From Dyadobacter sp. MSC1_007 (GTDB lineage Bacteria > Bacteroidota > Bacteroidia > Cytophagales > Spirosomataceae), in NCBI RefSeq assembly GCF_023667495.1, contig NZ_JAMOZL010000004.1, forward strand, positions 468,202 to 532,201: 64,000 nucleotides of DNA, given 5' to 3'. The position numbers and the translations under genes were made by a program. Below, one piece after another: positions 26,316 through 35,996 of this stretch. Positions within the stretch are counted from its first letter, which is position 1; every line of letters begins with the position of its first letter. The notes under the pieces were generated by a model. It had not been told where the DNA came from, ran no database searches, and saw only the letters and a program-made list of their open reading frames with translations.

Positions 26316-28979
26316 TCACTGAAATTCTGCCCTTTGTTTTTCGATAAGTGCCCGCATAGGCTGATAGCGATCCAGAAATCGCTGATAGTCGGCAGGTAAC
26401 GCATATTGCTTCACTTTGGCTTCTCCTTCACTCCCTTGTCCCAGCAGGCCCTGTTCCAGGCTTAAAAAAGCATATTGTTCCCAAAGCTGCGGCGCAAATT
26501 CATTATATCTCAATGCGTCCAACACCATTTGATATGCCCGCGGCCCCTGCTTCTTTTTCCTAAAATATTCCGATGCCGAAGCAACCATACCAGCGTCAAA
26601 CGGATTGGCCCTGACTGCATTTGAATAGTTCGCGTCAGAAGGTGACTTTGCGGCTACCGTAAACAGCGAATCTCCCAACGGTTTCGGTTTAGCGGCGGTG
26701 AATAATGTCTGTTTCAGTTGGTCGATCGCCACATTCTTTTCACTATTCTGAATTTTATCCAACAGAACCACCGCTACTTCTTTCTTATCCGAAAGTGCAT
26801 TTGCGACCGCCATTCCGATGGTTCCTTCTATCCCTTCTACCACGGACAACGTCTGGATAGCTTTATCGTAAAGGCCAAGTTGTAACAGCCAGTGCCCAAG
26901 GATTTTGTCATACAATTCATTAGGTTCGCCATCCTCGACAGACCAACTATTCAAAATTTCCAACGCTTTTAGCTTATTACCACTATAAAACTCGGGGTAA
27001 AGTGCTGCAAGGGACAAGTCTCTTGATAAAACCGGGTTCTTAGCCGCCAATAAGGGCAACAATTTCGCCGGAGTACTGTCATTCCGCGCCTGGTTAGTCG
27101 CGTAATTCAACAAATAGGCAAACGCAGCAACACTAAGCAGCGAATCGGCCGGAACCGAAGATGCGTTGAATGCTTCCTTTGAAAAATTTTGCCGTAAATT
27201 CTGAACCGCGAGCCAATTGGCTTGCCACGAAAGGTATGAATGCTTGTCGCTGCTGAACGCCAGGGAATCGAGCAAGCCTGAATCCGTGCTTTTGGCAAAA
27301 ATTGCAAGCAAGTTGGTGGCTGGTATTTCCGGACGACTCGAACTGGCTTGCGCTTTGTCCAAATAGTAATACGCAGAATCCGCCACATTTGTTTTGGAAT
27401 ACAGCATGCCCAGGTTATTCAAGAGCTCGCCGTTGCGGGGAAACCTGCGAATGCCTTCCTGCAAACTATATACAGCGTCAAAAAACAGGTTTTCCTCCAC
27501 TAATATGCCGCTCAGCCCGGCATAGGCTTGCGGAGATGGGTTTTTAAGCAACGCTTGCCTGAAATAATAGGCAGCCGCATTCCGGTCGCCCTGCTTCAAT
27601 GCCAGTGAAGCGAGGGAATAGTTGGATTTATGATTTTGAAATTCCTGCTGCAATGCCAGTTTATAATATTGTTCTGCCAAAGCAAACTCTTGCGTTCTCG
27701 CATGAAGATCACCCAAGCCATTAAAATATCCTGCAATGGCTTGATTAACAGGCAACAGTTTTTGGATAGAAAATAAAACTACTACACCTGCGAAGCCAAA
27801 CAATCGCGTTTGCGTCAAACCGAAACGCAATGGTTTGTACAATACCTTATATACAGCCAGTTTTTGTTGAAAAACTTCGTAAAAATTGACCAATACATAA
27901 AAAAGGAACAGCACTCCCATCGCAAGTTGTCCCTGCACGACCACATCTTCCAATGCTTCTAGCACCGGGTCGTTTGCAGCGGCGGCCGCAAAACCTGAAA
28001 ATGACACCGCTATGATGAACAGGCCTAAATACAGCCAAAAACCCGTGCTCCGGAAAGGAATTAGTCCCTGTGTAGAATCTGCACGCCTTCTGAAACCCCA
28101 AATCCCCAGAATTCCGGCTGCTAATGCAAGAAAAACAGGGTTGATAAGGGTTACATTCCAATCTATTCGTTTGGTGTTTTGAAGATAGATTAGCAGCAAT
28201 ACCAAAAGGTACAGTACACTCACAACTATGAATTGCACCAGCCCCGACCTTCCCTTGCCCGTTGAACCGCTGGTACTAAGCCAAACAAGTCCAGCCATGA
28301 TCTCCGTGGCCGAAACAAGCAAAAAAAGCGCTGTAAGAAAAAACCAGAGGGGAAATGAGTACGCAGAAGCTGCGAGAGCAGGAACCGGAGCAGCAGCACC
28401 CACCGCAACGATCACCGCAAGCAGCGCCGAAACACCCGATATGCCCATTATCCGCATGCTAATGCCCAGATCCGGCCGGAAAGCCTGAAAATAATAGGTC
28501 ACGCCCGCATACAGCACAACTGCGATCAGGAACAATGCGCGGTTCTCCGTCCCGAATACGCTCAAAGTTTCGAGCCTGGCGAATGCGAGGAACATGATGA
28601 AAAGGATCATCCCGGCCAGATACCAGAATCGCGACAGGGTCGTCAGCGCGGCCAGGATCAGCGACAAACCCACCAACCCACCTATCCAGAATAGATTGAC
28701 TGTCCACAAATTGATTTCCATCACCGACGAGACAAAACTCTCCGTCACCAGATGCGACGGCGTTGAAATGCCATATTGCCATTGACCAATACGCAACACG
28801 TCCACCACGGCGGTAATATCGGATAATTCGCTGACGACATTCCAGCGGATGACATTTGCCAGCGGATCAATACATTGAATGATAAAGAACGTTAATGCCA
28901 GAACAAGTATAAGGAAAGCAGCAATGGTCATGCGCCGCTCAGAGGGCGACCATACTTTCCAGAAAAAGAATTCCTTCAT
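26316..28979 (-). CDS. Large polytopic membrane protein with TPR domain
   Basis: An 887-residue protein. The first 400 residues hold about ten to twelve hydrophobic segments; from about residue 415 tetratricopeptide-like repeats follow (FALAEQYYKLALQQEF, GDRNAAAYYFRQALLKNP, FFDAVYSLQEGIRRFPRNGE) and continue with weaker repeats to about residue 850. This resembles Bacteroidota membrane proteins in which a periplasmic or cytoplasmic TPR arm follows an integral core. No transport or enzyme motif was recognised. It lies upstream of the ABC ATPase on the same strand with a 50-base gap, so a link is possible but unproven. Start ATG at 28979. Confidence 0.8.
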   Translation of the reverse strand: MKEFFFWKVWSPSERRMTIAAFLILVLALTFFIIQCIDPLANVIRWNVVSELSDITAVVDVLRIGQWQYGISTPSHLVTESFVSSVMEINLWTVNLFWIGGLVGLSLILAALTTLSRFWYLAGMILFIMFLAFARLETLSVFGTENRALFLIAVVLYAGVTYYFQAFRPDLGISMRIMGISGVSALLAVIVAVGAAAPVPALAASAYSFPLWFFLTALFLLVSATEIMAGLVWLSTSGSTGKGRSGLVQFIVVSVLYLLVLLLIYLQNTKRIDWNVTLINPVFLALAAGILGIWGFRRRADSTQGLIPFRSTGFWLYLGLFIIAVSFSGFAAAAANDPVLEALEDVVVQGQLAMGVLFLFYVLVNFYEVFQQKLAVYKVLYKPLRFGLTQTRLFGFAGVVVLFSIQKLLPVNQAIAGYFNGLGDLHARTQEFALAEQYYKLALQQEFQNHKSNYSLASLALKQGDRNAAAYYFRQALLKNPSPQAYAGLSGILVEENLFFDAVYSLQEGIRRFPRNGELLNNLGMLYSKTNVADSAYYYLDKAQASSSRPEIPATNLLAIFAKSTDSGLLDSLAFSSDKHSYLSWQANWLAVQNLRQNFSKEAFNASSVPADSLLSVAAFAYLLNYATNQARNDSTPAKLLPLLAAKNPVLSRDLSLAALYPEFYSGNKLKALEILNSWSVEDGEPNELYDKILGHWLLQLGLYDKAIQTLSVVEGIEGTIGMAVANALSDKKEVAVVLLDKIQNSEKNVAIDQLKQTLFTAAKPKPLGDSLFTVAAKSPSDANYSNAVRANPFDAGMVASASEYFRKKKQGPRAYQMVLDALRYNEFAPQLWEQYAFLSLEQGLLGQGSEGEAKVKQYALPADYQRFLDRYQPMRALIEKQRAEFQ

Positions 28980-29006
28980 AGGTTTTTGTTGATAGGGAAT
29001 AGGAAA

Positions 29007-29339
29007 CTAATGTCCTGTGATTTCCACAAGATCATTTGTTCGAAGTAAATCCAGTGCCGAAGCGAGATTATTTGTGAGAATTTGTTTTAGCCTGTCTTTT
29101 GATGTGTTACCGCAAGTAAGCCATATCACTTTCGGCGGGCTTCTGTGCCGCTCTAACAGTGTGATAAAATCGTCATCCTTTGTGATAACGATGGCATTTC
29201 GCGTCCGGCAATCGAAAAAGATTTCTTCGTCCCTGGCATGCTGAAGATCAAGGAACTTTGCTGAAAAACACGGAATATTAAAATTTTCTGTGATCCATCT
29301 CGACAGGCCGGGAGGTAGGTGCGCATCCAGGATAATCAT
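29007..29339 (-). CDS. PIN-like toxin of the DUF5615 family
   Basis: A 110-residue protein with the DUF5615/Mut7-C-like PIN fold: an early acidic site in MIILDAHLPPGL (Asp5), the ITKDDDF block (about residues 53-59) and VIWLTCGNTS (about 71-80). Family members are predicted RNases of toxin-antitoxin pairs. It follows the DUF433 gene with the stop and start sharing one base (TAATG), so the two are co-translated. Toxicity has not been shown for most members and is inference here. Confidence 0.88.
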   Translation of the reverse strand: MIILDAHLPPGLSRWITENFNIPCFSAKFLDLQHARDEEIFFDCRTRNAIVITKDDDFITLLERHRSPPKVIWLTCGNTSKDRLKQILTNNLASALDLLRTNDLVEITGH

Positions 29340-29572
29340 TATGCAGCCTGTAAAACCGGGTGATTAAGCTTCACCGCGGCGTATAAAAGACACGCGGTAA
29401 TATCTTCCGGTTCAAGATCAGGCAGTTCTTCTGTTGTGATCTGCTCGGGGGAGAGTCCGGCCGCTAACAGCTCGATTACGTCTGTTACCCTTATCCGCAT
29501 ATTTCTGATACACGGCTTTCCTCCACACTGTTCCGGATTGAAGGTAATGCGCTCTAAAAGTTGCATATTCAT
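29339..29572 (-). CDS. DUF433 family antitoxin
   Basis: A 77-residue DUF433 protein: ERITFNPEQCGGKPCIRNMR and the IRVTDVIELLAAGLSPEQI helix-turn-helix-like stretch are the family's hallmarks. DUF433 proteins pair with DUF5615 proteins as presumed antitoxin and autorepressor. The pair is read on the minus strand, divergent from atpD, 264 bases away. The ATG at 29572 is followed by a second ATG two codons on; either could start translation. Confidence 0.9.
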   Translation of the reverse strand: MNMQLLERITFNPEQCGGKPCIRNMRIRVTDVIELLAAGLSPEQITTEELPDLEPEDITACLLYAAVKLNHPVLQAA

Positions 29573-29763
29573 TTTAATATCCCGAAGATGAATTCAAATT
29601 TACCCTATTTACACCATTTACTCAAACTGGTTTTGTTCTCAAAAACCCTCCAAAAAGTTCCCTGACCGTCTTCCGAAATCCATTTTCAGGGAATATTAAA
29701 TACAGTTTTCGGGAAAAACGGGTGATTTTCTAAAAAATATCCAATAAATCGATCCTTCTGCTA

Positions 29764-29794
29764 TTGGTACTGACCAAATTATCTCCTACTTTTG
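29764..29794 (+). promoter_or_regulatory. Promoter of atpDC
   Basis: TTGG (29764-29767), a 19-base spacer and TACTTTTG (29787-29794) match the Bacteroidota consensus very closely, 42 bases before the atpD ATG. Confidence 0.75.
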
Positions 29795-29818
29795 CGGTCT
29801 GAAAAAAACCTCATCTGA

Positions 29819-31350
<1,532 letters not shown>

Positions 31351-31351
<1 letters not shown>

Positions 31352-31437
31352 GTTTATGAGTTCATAAGTTTAGAGTTTATGAGTCAAGCATTCACAACTT
31401 TAAACCATTGACTTATAAACTCTTAACTCACAAAACT
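31351..31437. repeat. Inverted repeat between atpD and atpC
   Basis: AGAGTTTATGAGTCAA (31372-31387) and TTGACTTATAAACTCT (31408-31423) pair at 15 of 16 positions around 20 bases. An additional copy of AGTTTATGAGT overlaps the atpD stop at 31351, and TTATGA-GT-TCATAA is a small palindrome. The 86-base gap is almost wholly made of these related AT-rich units and contains no T-run, so it is not a normal terminator. Confidence 0.7.
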
Positions 31438-31680
31438 ATGCATTTAGAAATCATTACCCCAGATAAAAAGGTGTTTGCCGGAGAGGCAAATGCTGTAACA
31501 TTACCGGGTACCGAAGGACAGTTTCAGGTTTTGAACCGTCACGCACCGTTGGTCAGCACGCTGGGCAAAGGGGATGTGGTTGTAGATACCGGAGCAGCGA
31601 AACAAACGTACGTCATCGACGGTGGCGTTGTAGAAGTGCTCAATAACAAGGTATTGGTTCTGGCAGAAGCGATTCTTTAA
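31438..31680 (+). CDS. atpC: ATP synthase F1 subunit epsilon, short form
   Basis: An 80-residue subunit from the ATG at 31438. It contains only the N-terminal beta-sandwich (MHLEIITPDKKVFAGEANAV, LPGTEGQFQVLNRHAPLVST, YVIDGGVVEVLNNKVLVLAE) and lacks the two C-terminal helices that inhibit ATP hydrolysis in E. coli. Short epsilon subunits are usual in this phylum (recalled), so this is not a truncation by mutation. The enzyme's regulation should therefore differ from the E. coli model. It is followed by a perfect hairpin terminator. Confidence 0.95.
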   Translation: MHLEIITPDKKVFAGEANAVTLPGTEGQFQVLNRHAPLVSTLGKGDVVVDTGAAKQTYVIDGGVVEVLNNKVLVLAEAIL

Positions 31681-31700
31681 GGAATATAAATTATTGCAAA

Positions 31701-31734
31701 AAACGGATGCTGTGAAAACGGCATCCGTTTTTTT
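31701..31734 (+). terminator. Terminator after atpC
   Basis: AAACGGATGC and GCATCCGTTT pair perfectly over ten bases around TGTGAAAACG, continuing into a T-run. Confidence 0.88.
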
Positions 31735-31804
31735 GTGCCAGAGGATAAATCAGAGGACCCGAGATTATGATCTGGCAATGGTATTGCAGAATACAGAACT
31801 GTGA

Positions 31805-32221
31805 CTAGGACTTGTTCTCAATAATATCCAAAAATAACTGTAGGCGGACGATAGGTATGCTCTCAAAAGATCCGAGATCCAGTAATCCTCGTTTATCTCC
31901 GGTCACAATGTAATCGGCCTCCCCATCTTTTGCTAATGCGAGAATAAAATTGTCATTCGGATCCGGGCTTGCTTCGACGAATGATGTCACTAATACCGGC
32001 TTTAACCGGCGTTTCAGCGCGCTGATGAACTGGTCAGCTTCCTCTATCGTGACATACTTTCTAAATTTTTCACGATGAGCAACTTCGCTGATTTCTTCGA
32101 GAAGGGTGATATCGGCTAATATTTGGATGTCGTTGTTGAGCAGAATGCGCTCCAATTTCGCCCTGTGGGTTCTTCCGACGAGGGCACTGATATAGTCAGT
32201 GGTGTCAATGACTATCTTCAC
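31805..32221 (-). CDS. PIN-domain toxin (COG1569 type)
   Basis: A 138-residue PIN-fold protein, a predicted Mg-dependent RNase. The first acidic residue is in MKIVIDTTDYISAL (Asp6), with middle acids around ITLLEEISEV and the C-terminal SPDPNDNFILALAKDGEADY-VTGDKRGLL block, the usual PIN site. Its start overlaps the stop of the small gene upstream by four bases (ATGA), typical of antitoxin-toxin operons. COG1569 toxins form their own branch apart from classical VapC. Confidence 0.9.
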   Translation of the reverse strand: MKIVIDTTDYISALVGRTHRAKLERILLNNDIQILADITLLEEISEVAHREKFRKYVTIEEADQFISALKRRLKPVLVTSFVEASPDPNDNFILALAKDGEADYIVTGDKRGLLDLGSFESIPIVRLQLFLDIIENKS

Positions 32222-32451
32222 TCTTTTCTGTTTCTTTCGGCCCGGACAGCCTTTACTTCGGCAAGAATTTCATCTTCTGTTATGTCAGGATCGTTTTGCG
32301 GTAATCGCCTGGAAAGCTCAGCCCATTCCTTACGAAAATCAGTGAAAGAGGTTTGAGAATCTGGCTTTCTGATTTTCAGAAACTTCAAATTATTAAGCAG
32401 CTCCATTACAAAGGGAGCCTTCTTTTCTGGTATGTCGATAATTATTTCCAT
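32218..32451 (-). CDS. Antitoxin-like partner of the PIN toxin
   Basis: About 77 residues from the ATG at 32451; a second ATG four codons upstream (32463) is possible. The N-terminus MEIIIDIPEKKAPFVMELL looks like the beta-strand and helix of a small dimer-forming antitoxin, followed by KPDSQTSFTDFRKEWAEL and an acidic C-terminal helix. Placement with a four-base overlap before a PIN toxin gives the assignment. The pair lies 0.5 kb after atpC on the opposite strand. Confidence 0.82.
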   Translation of the reverse strand: MEIIIDIPEKKAPFVMELLNNLKFLKIRKPDSQTSFTDFRKEWAELSRRLPQNDPDITEDEILAEVKAVRAERNRKE

Positions 32452-32509
32452 AGTCAAATGCATTTCATCGCATTACGAATATAACAAGGAAACGTCAATT
32501 TTGATTGCC

Positions 32510-33217
32510 TTACAAAGTTAACCCACCAATAATCAACAATACCGCCCCATCCGAAAGCGCTTCGAACTCAATTTCCCTTACATTGCCTAAAGCCAGGCCA
32601 TCCCGCTTTTCGAGCAGGCGGTTCTGCACTTCGAAAGCTCCTTCGATGATGAATATGAATGCTTTTTGATCCGGGTTTTTGATGGTAAAAATGCCTTCTT
32701 CCCGACCGTCGTATTTGCCAATAAACAGATGAGCAGAGCTCCCGTCATGCCCGGGGATCGGGAGAAGGACATTTACTTTACTTAAATCGAACTGGGTGGT
32801 GATGCCGGATAATGGCATCGGGGTGCTTAAAAGTGGGTTGTCGTTGATCCTGATTTGCAGGTAGTTGACCGGCTCGTCAGTATATGGGTTGGTAATGGTA
32901 TAAATGCAATCCGGTGTAATATTCAAAAACATCGCTTCGCCGGAATTTACGAATTTGGGTTCCTTACCCCTTTCCTCCACTTCGATCGCTCCGACCATCG
33001 GAAGCAAAATGATTTGGCAATTCTTCGCTGAATACAATTCGTAACTGCATTCGGGCATGAGCGTTTCATCACTCAAGACTTCCAGCGCTCCTACCGCCTC
33101 ACGATCTGTTGTACAGTATTCTTCAAAATTGAGCGTACGGAAACTACGGAAACCGTCCGTTTGAAACTCCCCGCGGAGGCCTTCCAGATAAATTTGAGCG
33201 TCGGTTTGAGTAAGCAT
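32510..33217 (-). CDS. Pirin-like bicupin, metal site degenerate
   Basis: About 235 residues from the ATG at 33217. The layout follows pirins: FRSFRTLNFEEY, GALEVLSDETLMP, then a cupin domain and the closing VNYLQIRI block, and a second cupin-like half ending in EGAFEVQNR. In true pirins the first cupin binds iron through three His and a Glu (HPHRDME type); here that segment reads MPECSYELYSAKNC, with no histidines, so iron binding and quercetinase activity are unlikely. It may serve as a binding protein. It lies 28 bases downstream of the intradiol dioxygenase gene on the same strand. Confidence 0.65.
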   Translation of the reverse strand: MLTQTDAQIYLEGLRGEFQTDGFRSFRTLNFEEYCTTDREAVGALEVLSDETLMPECSYELYSAKNCQIILLPMVGAIEVEERGKEPKFVNSGEAMFLNITPDCIYTITNPYTDEPVNYLQIRINDNPLLSTPMPLSGITTQFDLSKVNVLLPIPGHDGSSAHLFIGKYDGREEGIFTIKNPDQKAFIFIIEGAFEVQNRLLEKRDGLALGNVREIEFEALSDGAVLLIIGGLTL

Positions 33218-33245
33218 AATGGATTTTGGGGCAATCAAAGTACAA

Positions 33246-33965
33246 TCAGGCGCTTACTACTATGGTATGTGCGAGTACAAAACCTGCCGAAGCACTTCCC
33301 GTAACCGTAGCCAGTTCGGTACTTGTCCCGTCCGAGAACACATTATCCCTTGCATTTGTCGTGTCGGCCTGTCCATGACTTGCATATACACCCTGCGCAT
33401 ACACGACCTTACTGACAGCTTCCGGAAAGGCAATTTGCGTCACCAGCAGCGATTTCCCGCTCGCATTATATATGTGTACGTGTATGTGCGGCGCGCGGCC
33501 CGAATACCAGCCCGGATAAATACTCGTGAATGTAACCAGCCCGTTGGCGTCGGTCGTCTGCCGGCCGCGGAGGAAATGCGCGCTGGTATAATCGGTCGAC
33601 TGCATACCCGTTCCGCCATATTCGGAATAGCTACCGGCCGCATCGCAATGCCAGATATCCACCAATGCACCAGCCAGGGCAGCGCAGCTATTATTTTTGT
33701 TCTGAACAGTAATATTGACCGTCAGCTTGTCACCCTGCCTGTCCGACCGGATATCATTTAAAACTAAGCCGTCCGGAGATTTGGTAGGAAATGGCCCCGC
33801 CGTTTCAGACACCGTTGCTGTACATGTTCCGGGCGTTCCGGAGGTCGTACTGGTCGTGTCGGTTTCAAGCGGGTCGACAGTATTGTTGGAGCAGCTGATG
33901 ATCGGGATAATGGCTGCCAGCCCCAGTGCCGAAAATCCTTTCATTAAAAATTCCTTGCGTTCCAT
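33246..33965 (-). CDS. Intradiol ring-cleavage dioxygenase, lipoprotein
   Basis: A 239-residue non-haem Fe(III) dioxygenase-fold protein. The N-terminus has twin basic residues and a lipobox (IIPIISC), suggesting an exported lipoprotein, followed by a Ser/Thr-rich spacer. The iron ligands of the family are visible: Tyr in CDAAGSYSEY, Tyr in IYPGWYSGRAPHIHVHI, and the two histidines of HIHVH. Catechol-type ring cleavage is the family reaction, but exported members of this branch have unknown substrates. A TACTTTTG box on the minus strand (34028-34035) may be its -7 promoter element. Confidence 0.9.
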   Translation of the reverse strand: MERKEFLMKGFSALGLAAIIPIISCSNNTVDPLETDTTSTTSGTPGTCTATVSETAGPFPTKSPDGLVLNDIRSDRQGDKLTVNITVQNKNNSCAALAGALVDIWHCDAAGSYSEYGGTGMQSTDYTSAHFLRGRQTTDANGLVTFTSIYPGWYSGRAPHIHVHIYNASGKSLLVTQIAFPEAVSKVVYAQGVYASHGQADTTNARDNVFSDGTSTELATVTGSASAGFVLAHTIVVSA

Positions 33966-34090
33966 AATTGCAACAGTTCTATGAGTTTAAATACATTATC
34001 GTATTACATGCCCTTAATGTTGCGATGCAAAAGTATTGTATCGGTCAATGGCCCGGTTTTACCGGTGAATGGCTCGCTTTGACCATCTGA

Positions 34091-34786
34091 TCATTGATTC
34101 TTCCACTTTTCAATAAAATGCAAATAGCTGTCGCTCACCGGCAACTCCTGTCCCGACAACAACATAATCTTCTTATTTTGAATGGATTTCACCTGTGCAT
34201 CCGCTATAATATAGCTGCGGTGTATCCTGCTAAACCCTTTTTCGGGCAAATCTTCCAGAATACCTTTTAAAGACATAAGCGTCAATACAGGGTGTCTGCT
34301 GCTTAGCAAATGGATTTTGATATAGTCCTCCATCGCTTCGATATAAGCAATATCGTTCAATACGATTTTTACTGTTTTATATTCCGACTTCACAATGATC
34401 GATCCCGACAGGTCCAGATTCGGGAAGTTTTTATACTGAAACCGTTCGACAGCTTTTTGGACGGCCTTTTCAAATCGCTCCGTGGTAATTGGTTTTAAGA
34501 GATAATCCACAGCTTCCAGTTCGAAACCTTCGTAGGCGTATTTCTTATGGGCAGTTGTAAAAATGACCATCGGCTTCTTGTCGAGGCGAGAAACAAGATC
34601 CAGCCCCGACAGGTCAGGCATATCGATGTCGATGAAAAGCAGGTCTACCGGATTGGATTGCAGAAAACGGACCCCTTCCACAGCGTCGTCAAAAGTTGCA
34701 AGGAGTTCCAGCGCCGGAAACGCAGCGATATATCTTTCTAATATTCCCAACGCGAGCGGTTCATCGTCAATAGCAACGCATTTCAT
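34091..34786 (-). CDS. LytTR family response regulator
   Basis: A 231-residue regulator. The receiver domain (1-120) has the acidic pair in AIDDEP, the phosphoacceptor in LLFIDIDMPDLSG (Asp53), Thr in FTTAH and Lys in LLKPI. The LytTR DNA-binding domain follows (about 130-230: SIIVKSEYKTVKIVLNDIAY, IHRSYIIADAQVKSI). It overlaps the sensor kinase gene by four bases (ATGA), so both come from one message. The targets are unknown; such Bacteroidota pairs often act on envelope or neighbouring genes. Confidence 0.95.
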   Translation of the reverse strand: MKCVAIDDEPLALGILERYIAAFPALELLATFDDAVEGVRFLQSNPVDLLFIDIDMPDLSGLDLVSRLDKKPMVIFTTAHKKYAYEGFELEAVDYLLKPITTERFEKAVQKAVERFQYKNFPNLDLSGSIIVKSEYKTVKIVLNDIAYIEAMEDYIKIHLLSSRHPVLTLMSLKGILEDLPEKGFSRIHRSYIIADAQVKSIQNKKIMLLSGQELPVSDSYLHFIEKWKNQ

Positions 34787-35889
34787 CGGCCTGCCAGCTT
34801 TAAATGGACTGTAAAGAATTCACCATCGTTCCCGATATTTAAATCGTATTGTCCGGCATAGAGGAAATCAAGGCGCTTTCGAGTATTGCTCATCCCTATC
34901 CCAGTGCTTTCGACTTCTTTTCTCAACTCGATAATGCGATTCTGGCAAAAGAATACAATTTCATTGACCAAAACATCAACCTTAACACAAATGACAGATT
35001 CCCGGTGATTACTGACTCCATATTTGAATGCATTCTCCACGAAAGTCATCAGGATCAACGGTGTGATCCGCATATTTCCCGGAAAACCCGCGACATTATA
35101 TTCGAGGGTCGTTTTCGCATTCAGTCTTAATTTTTGTAGTTCGATATAATTTTCAAGACAGGCCAACTCGTCTTCCAGCGGGACATAATCGTCTATTGCC
35201 TCTTCTGTAATGTACCGCATCATCTGCGACAGCTTCAAAATACTCGGGGCGGTGTGCTGACTGCTGCTGACGGCCAGTGCGTAAATGTTGTTCAGGGTAT
35301 TAAAAAGAAAATGCGGGTTAATCTGGGCCTTGAAAAATGAAAGCTCTGCCTGTGCCTTTTCCGCCTCTGACAGAATCGCCCGCCGCTCCGAAAGCCGCCA
35401 TTGTTCCGAAATCCGTACGGCCATTGCCACAATCCATACAAGAATGAACAGGATCAGGCTTACAAAATCCACAGCCCTTGGACGCATTGCCGCACGAGGT
35501 GGGCGCGGCCGCATGTCCCGGAACTCCCCTACCTGACCGCGTGCCTGTCCCGGCTTCATTTCATCCGGCTGCATTTGCTGTCCCTGATGAAATTTTCTGA
35601 ACAACAGCTTTTCAAACGGCTGCGAAACGTAAGTCACCGCAAAAAGCCCGATGAAAATCGTCGCATACCAAACATATCGCTGTTTCAGGAACAACTTTGG
35701 GATCCAAATCAGCAAATTGAAATAGAATAGAGCGCAATAAATCAGCAAAAACAGCCAGAAGGACCATGACGTGAGCAGCGCTATCTGAAAATCAACACTA
35801 GGCTCCCTGGAAACAATCGTCAATGGCAGACTGATGAACAATGCCCAGCCCACCAAGTGAATGATCCAAAGGTTTTTAGCCTTAAACAT
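34783..35889 (-). CDS. LytS/YehU-type sensor histidine kinase
   Basis: A 368-residue membrane kinase. Four membrane segments lie at about residues 8-26, 38-62, 74-90 and 140-158. Between the third and fourth is a Met/Gln/Arg/Pro-rich loop (QMQPDEMKPGQARGQ, then RPRPPRAAMRPR). The His-kinase block KAQINPHFLFNTLNNIYAL (His193) is followed by the ATPase-like domain with FVENAFKYGV (N-box) and GIGMSNTRKRL (G-box). No extracytoplasmic sensor domain is present, so the stimulus may be felt in the membrane. Confidence 0.95.
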   Translation of the reverse strand: MFKAKNLWIIHLVGWALFISLPLTIVSREPSVDFQIALLTSWSFWLFLLIYCALFYFNLLIWIPKLFLKQRYVWYATIFIGLFAVTYVSQPFEKLLFRKFHQGQQMQPDEMKPGQARGQVGEFRDMRPRPPRAAMRPRAVDFVSLILFILVWIVAMAVRISEQWRLSERRAILSEAEKAQAELSFFKAQINPHFLFNTLNNIYALAVSSSQHTAPSILKLSQMMRYITEEAIDDYVPLEDELACLENYIELQKLRLNAKTTLEYNVAGFPGNMRITPLILMTFVENAFKYGVSNHRESVICVKVDVLVNEIVFFCQNRIIELRKEVESTGIGMSNTRKRLDFLYAGQYDLNIGNDGEFFTVHLKLAGR

Positions 35890-35996
35890 GGTCGTTGTAA
35901 GCCGTTTGAAGGTGCCGGTTGTATTTCATGACGAATATAGGGGTTACATTCAGAAAAAGTTTCCTATTTTCGAAAAGCAACTTTTTCACTCCGTCG

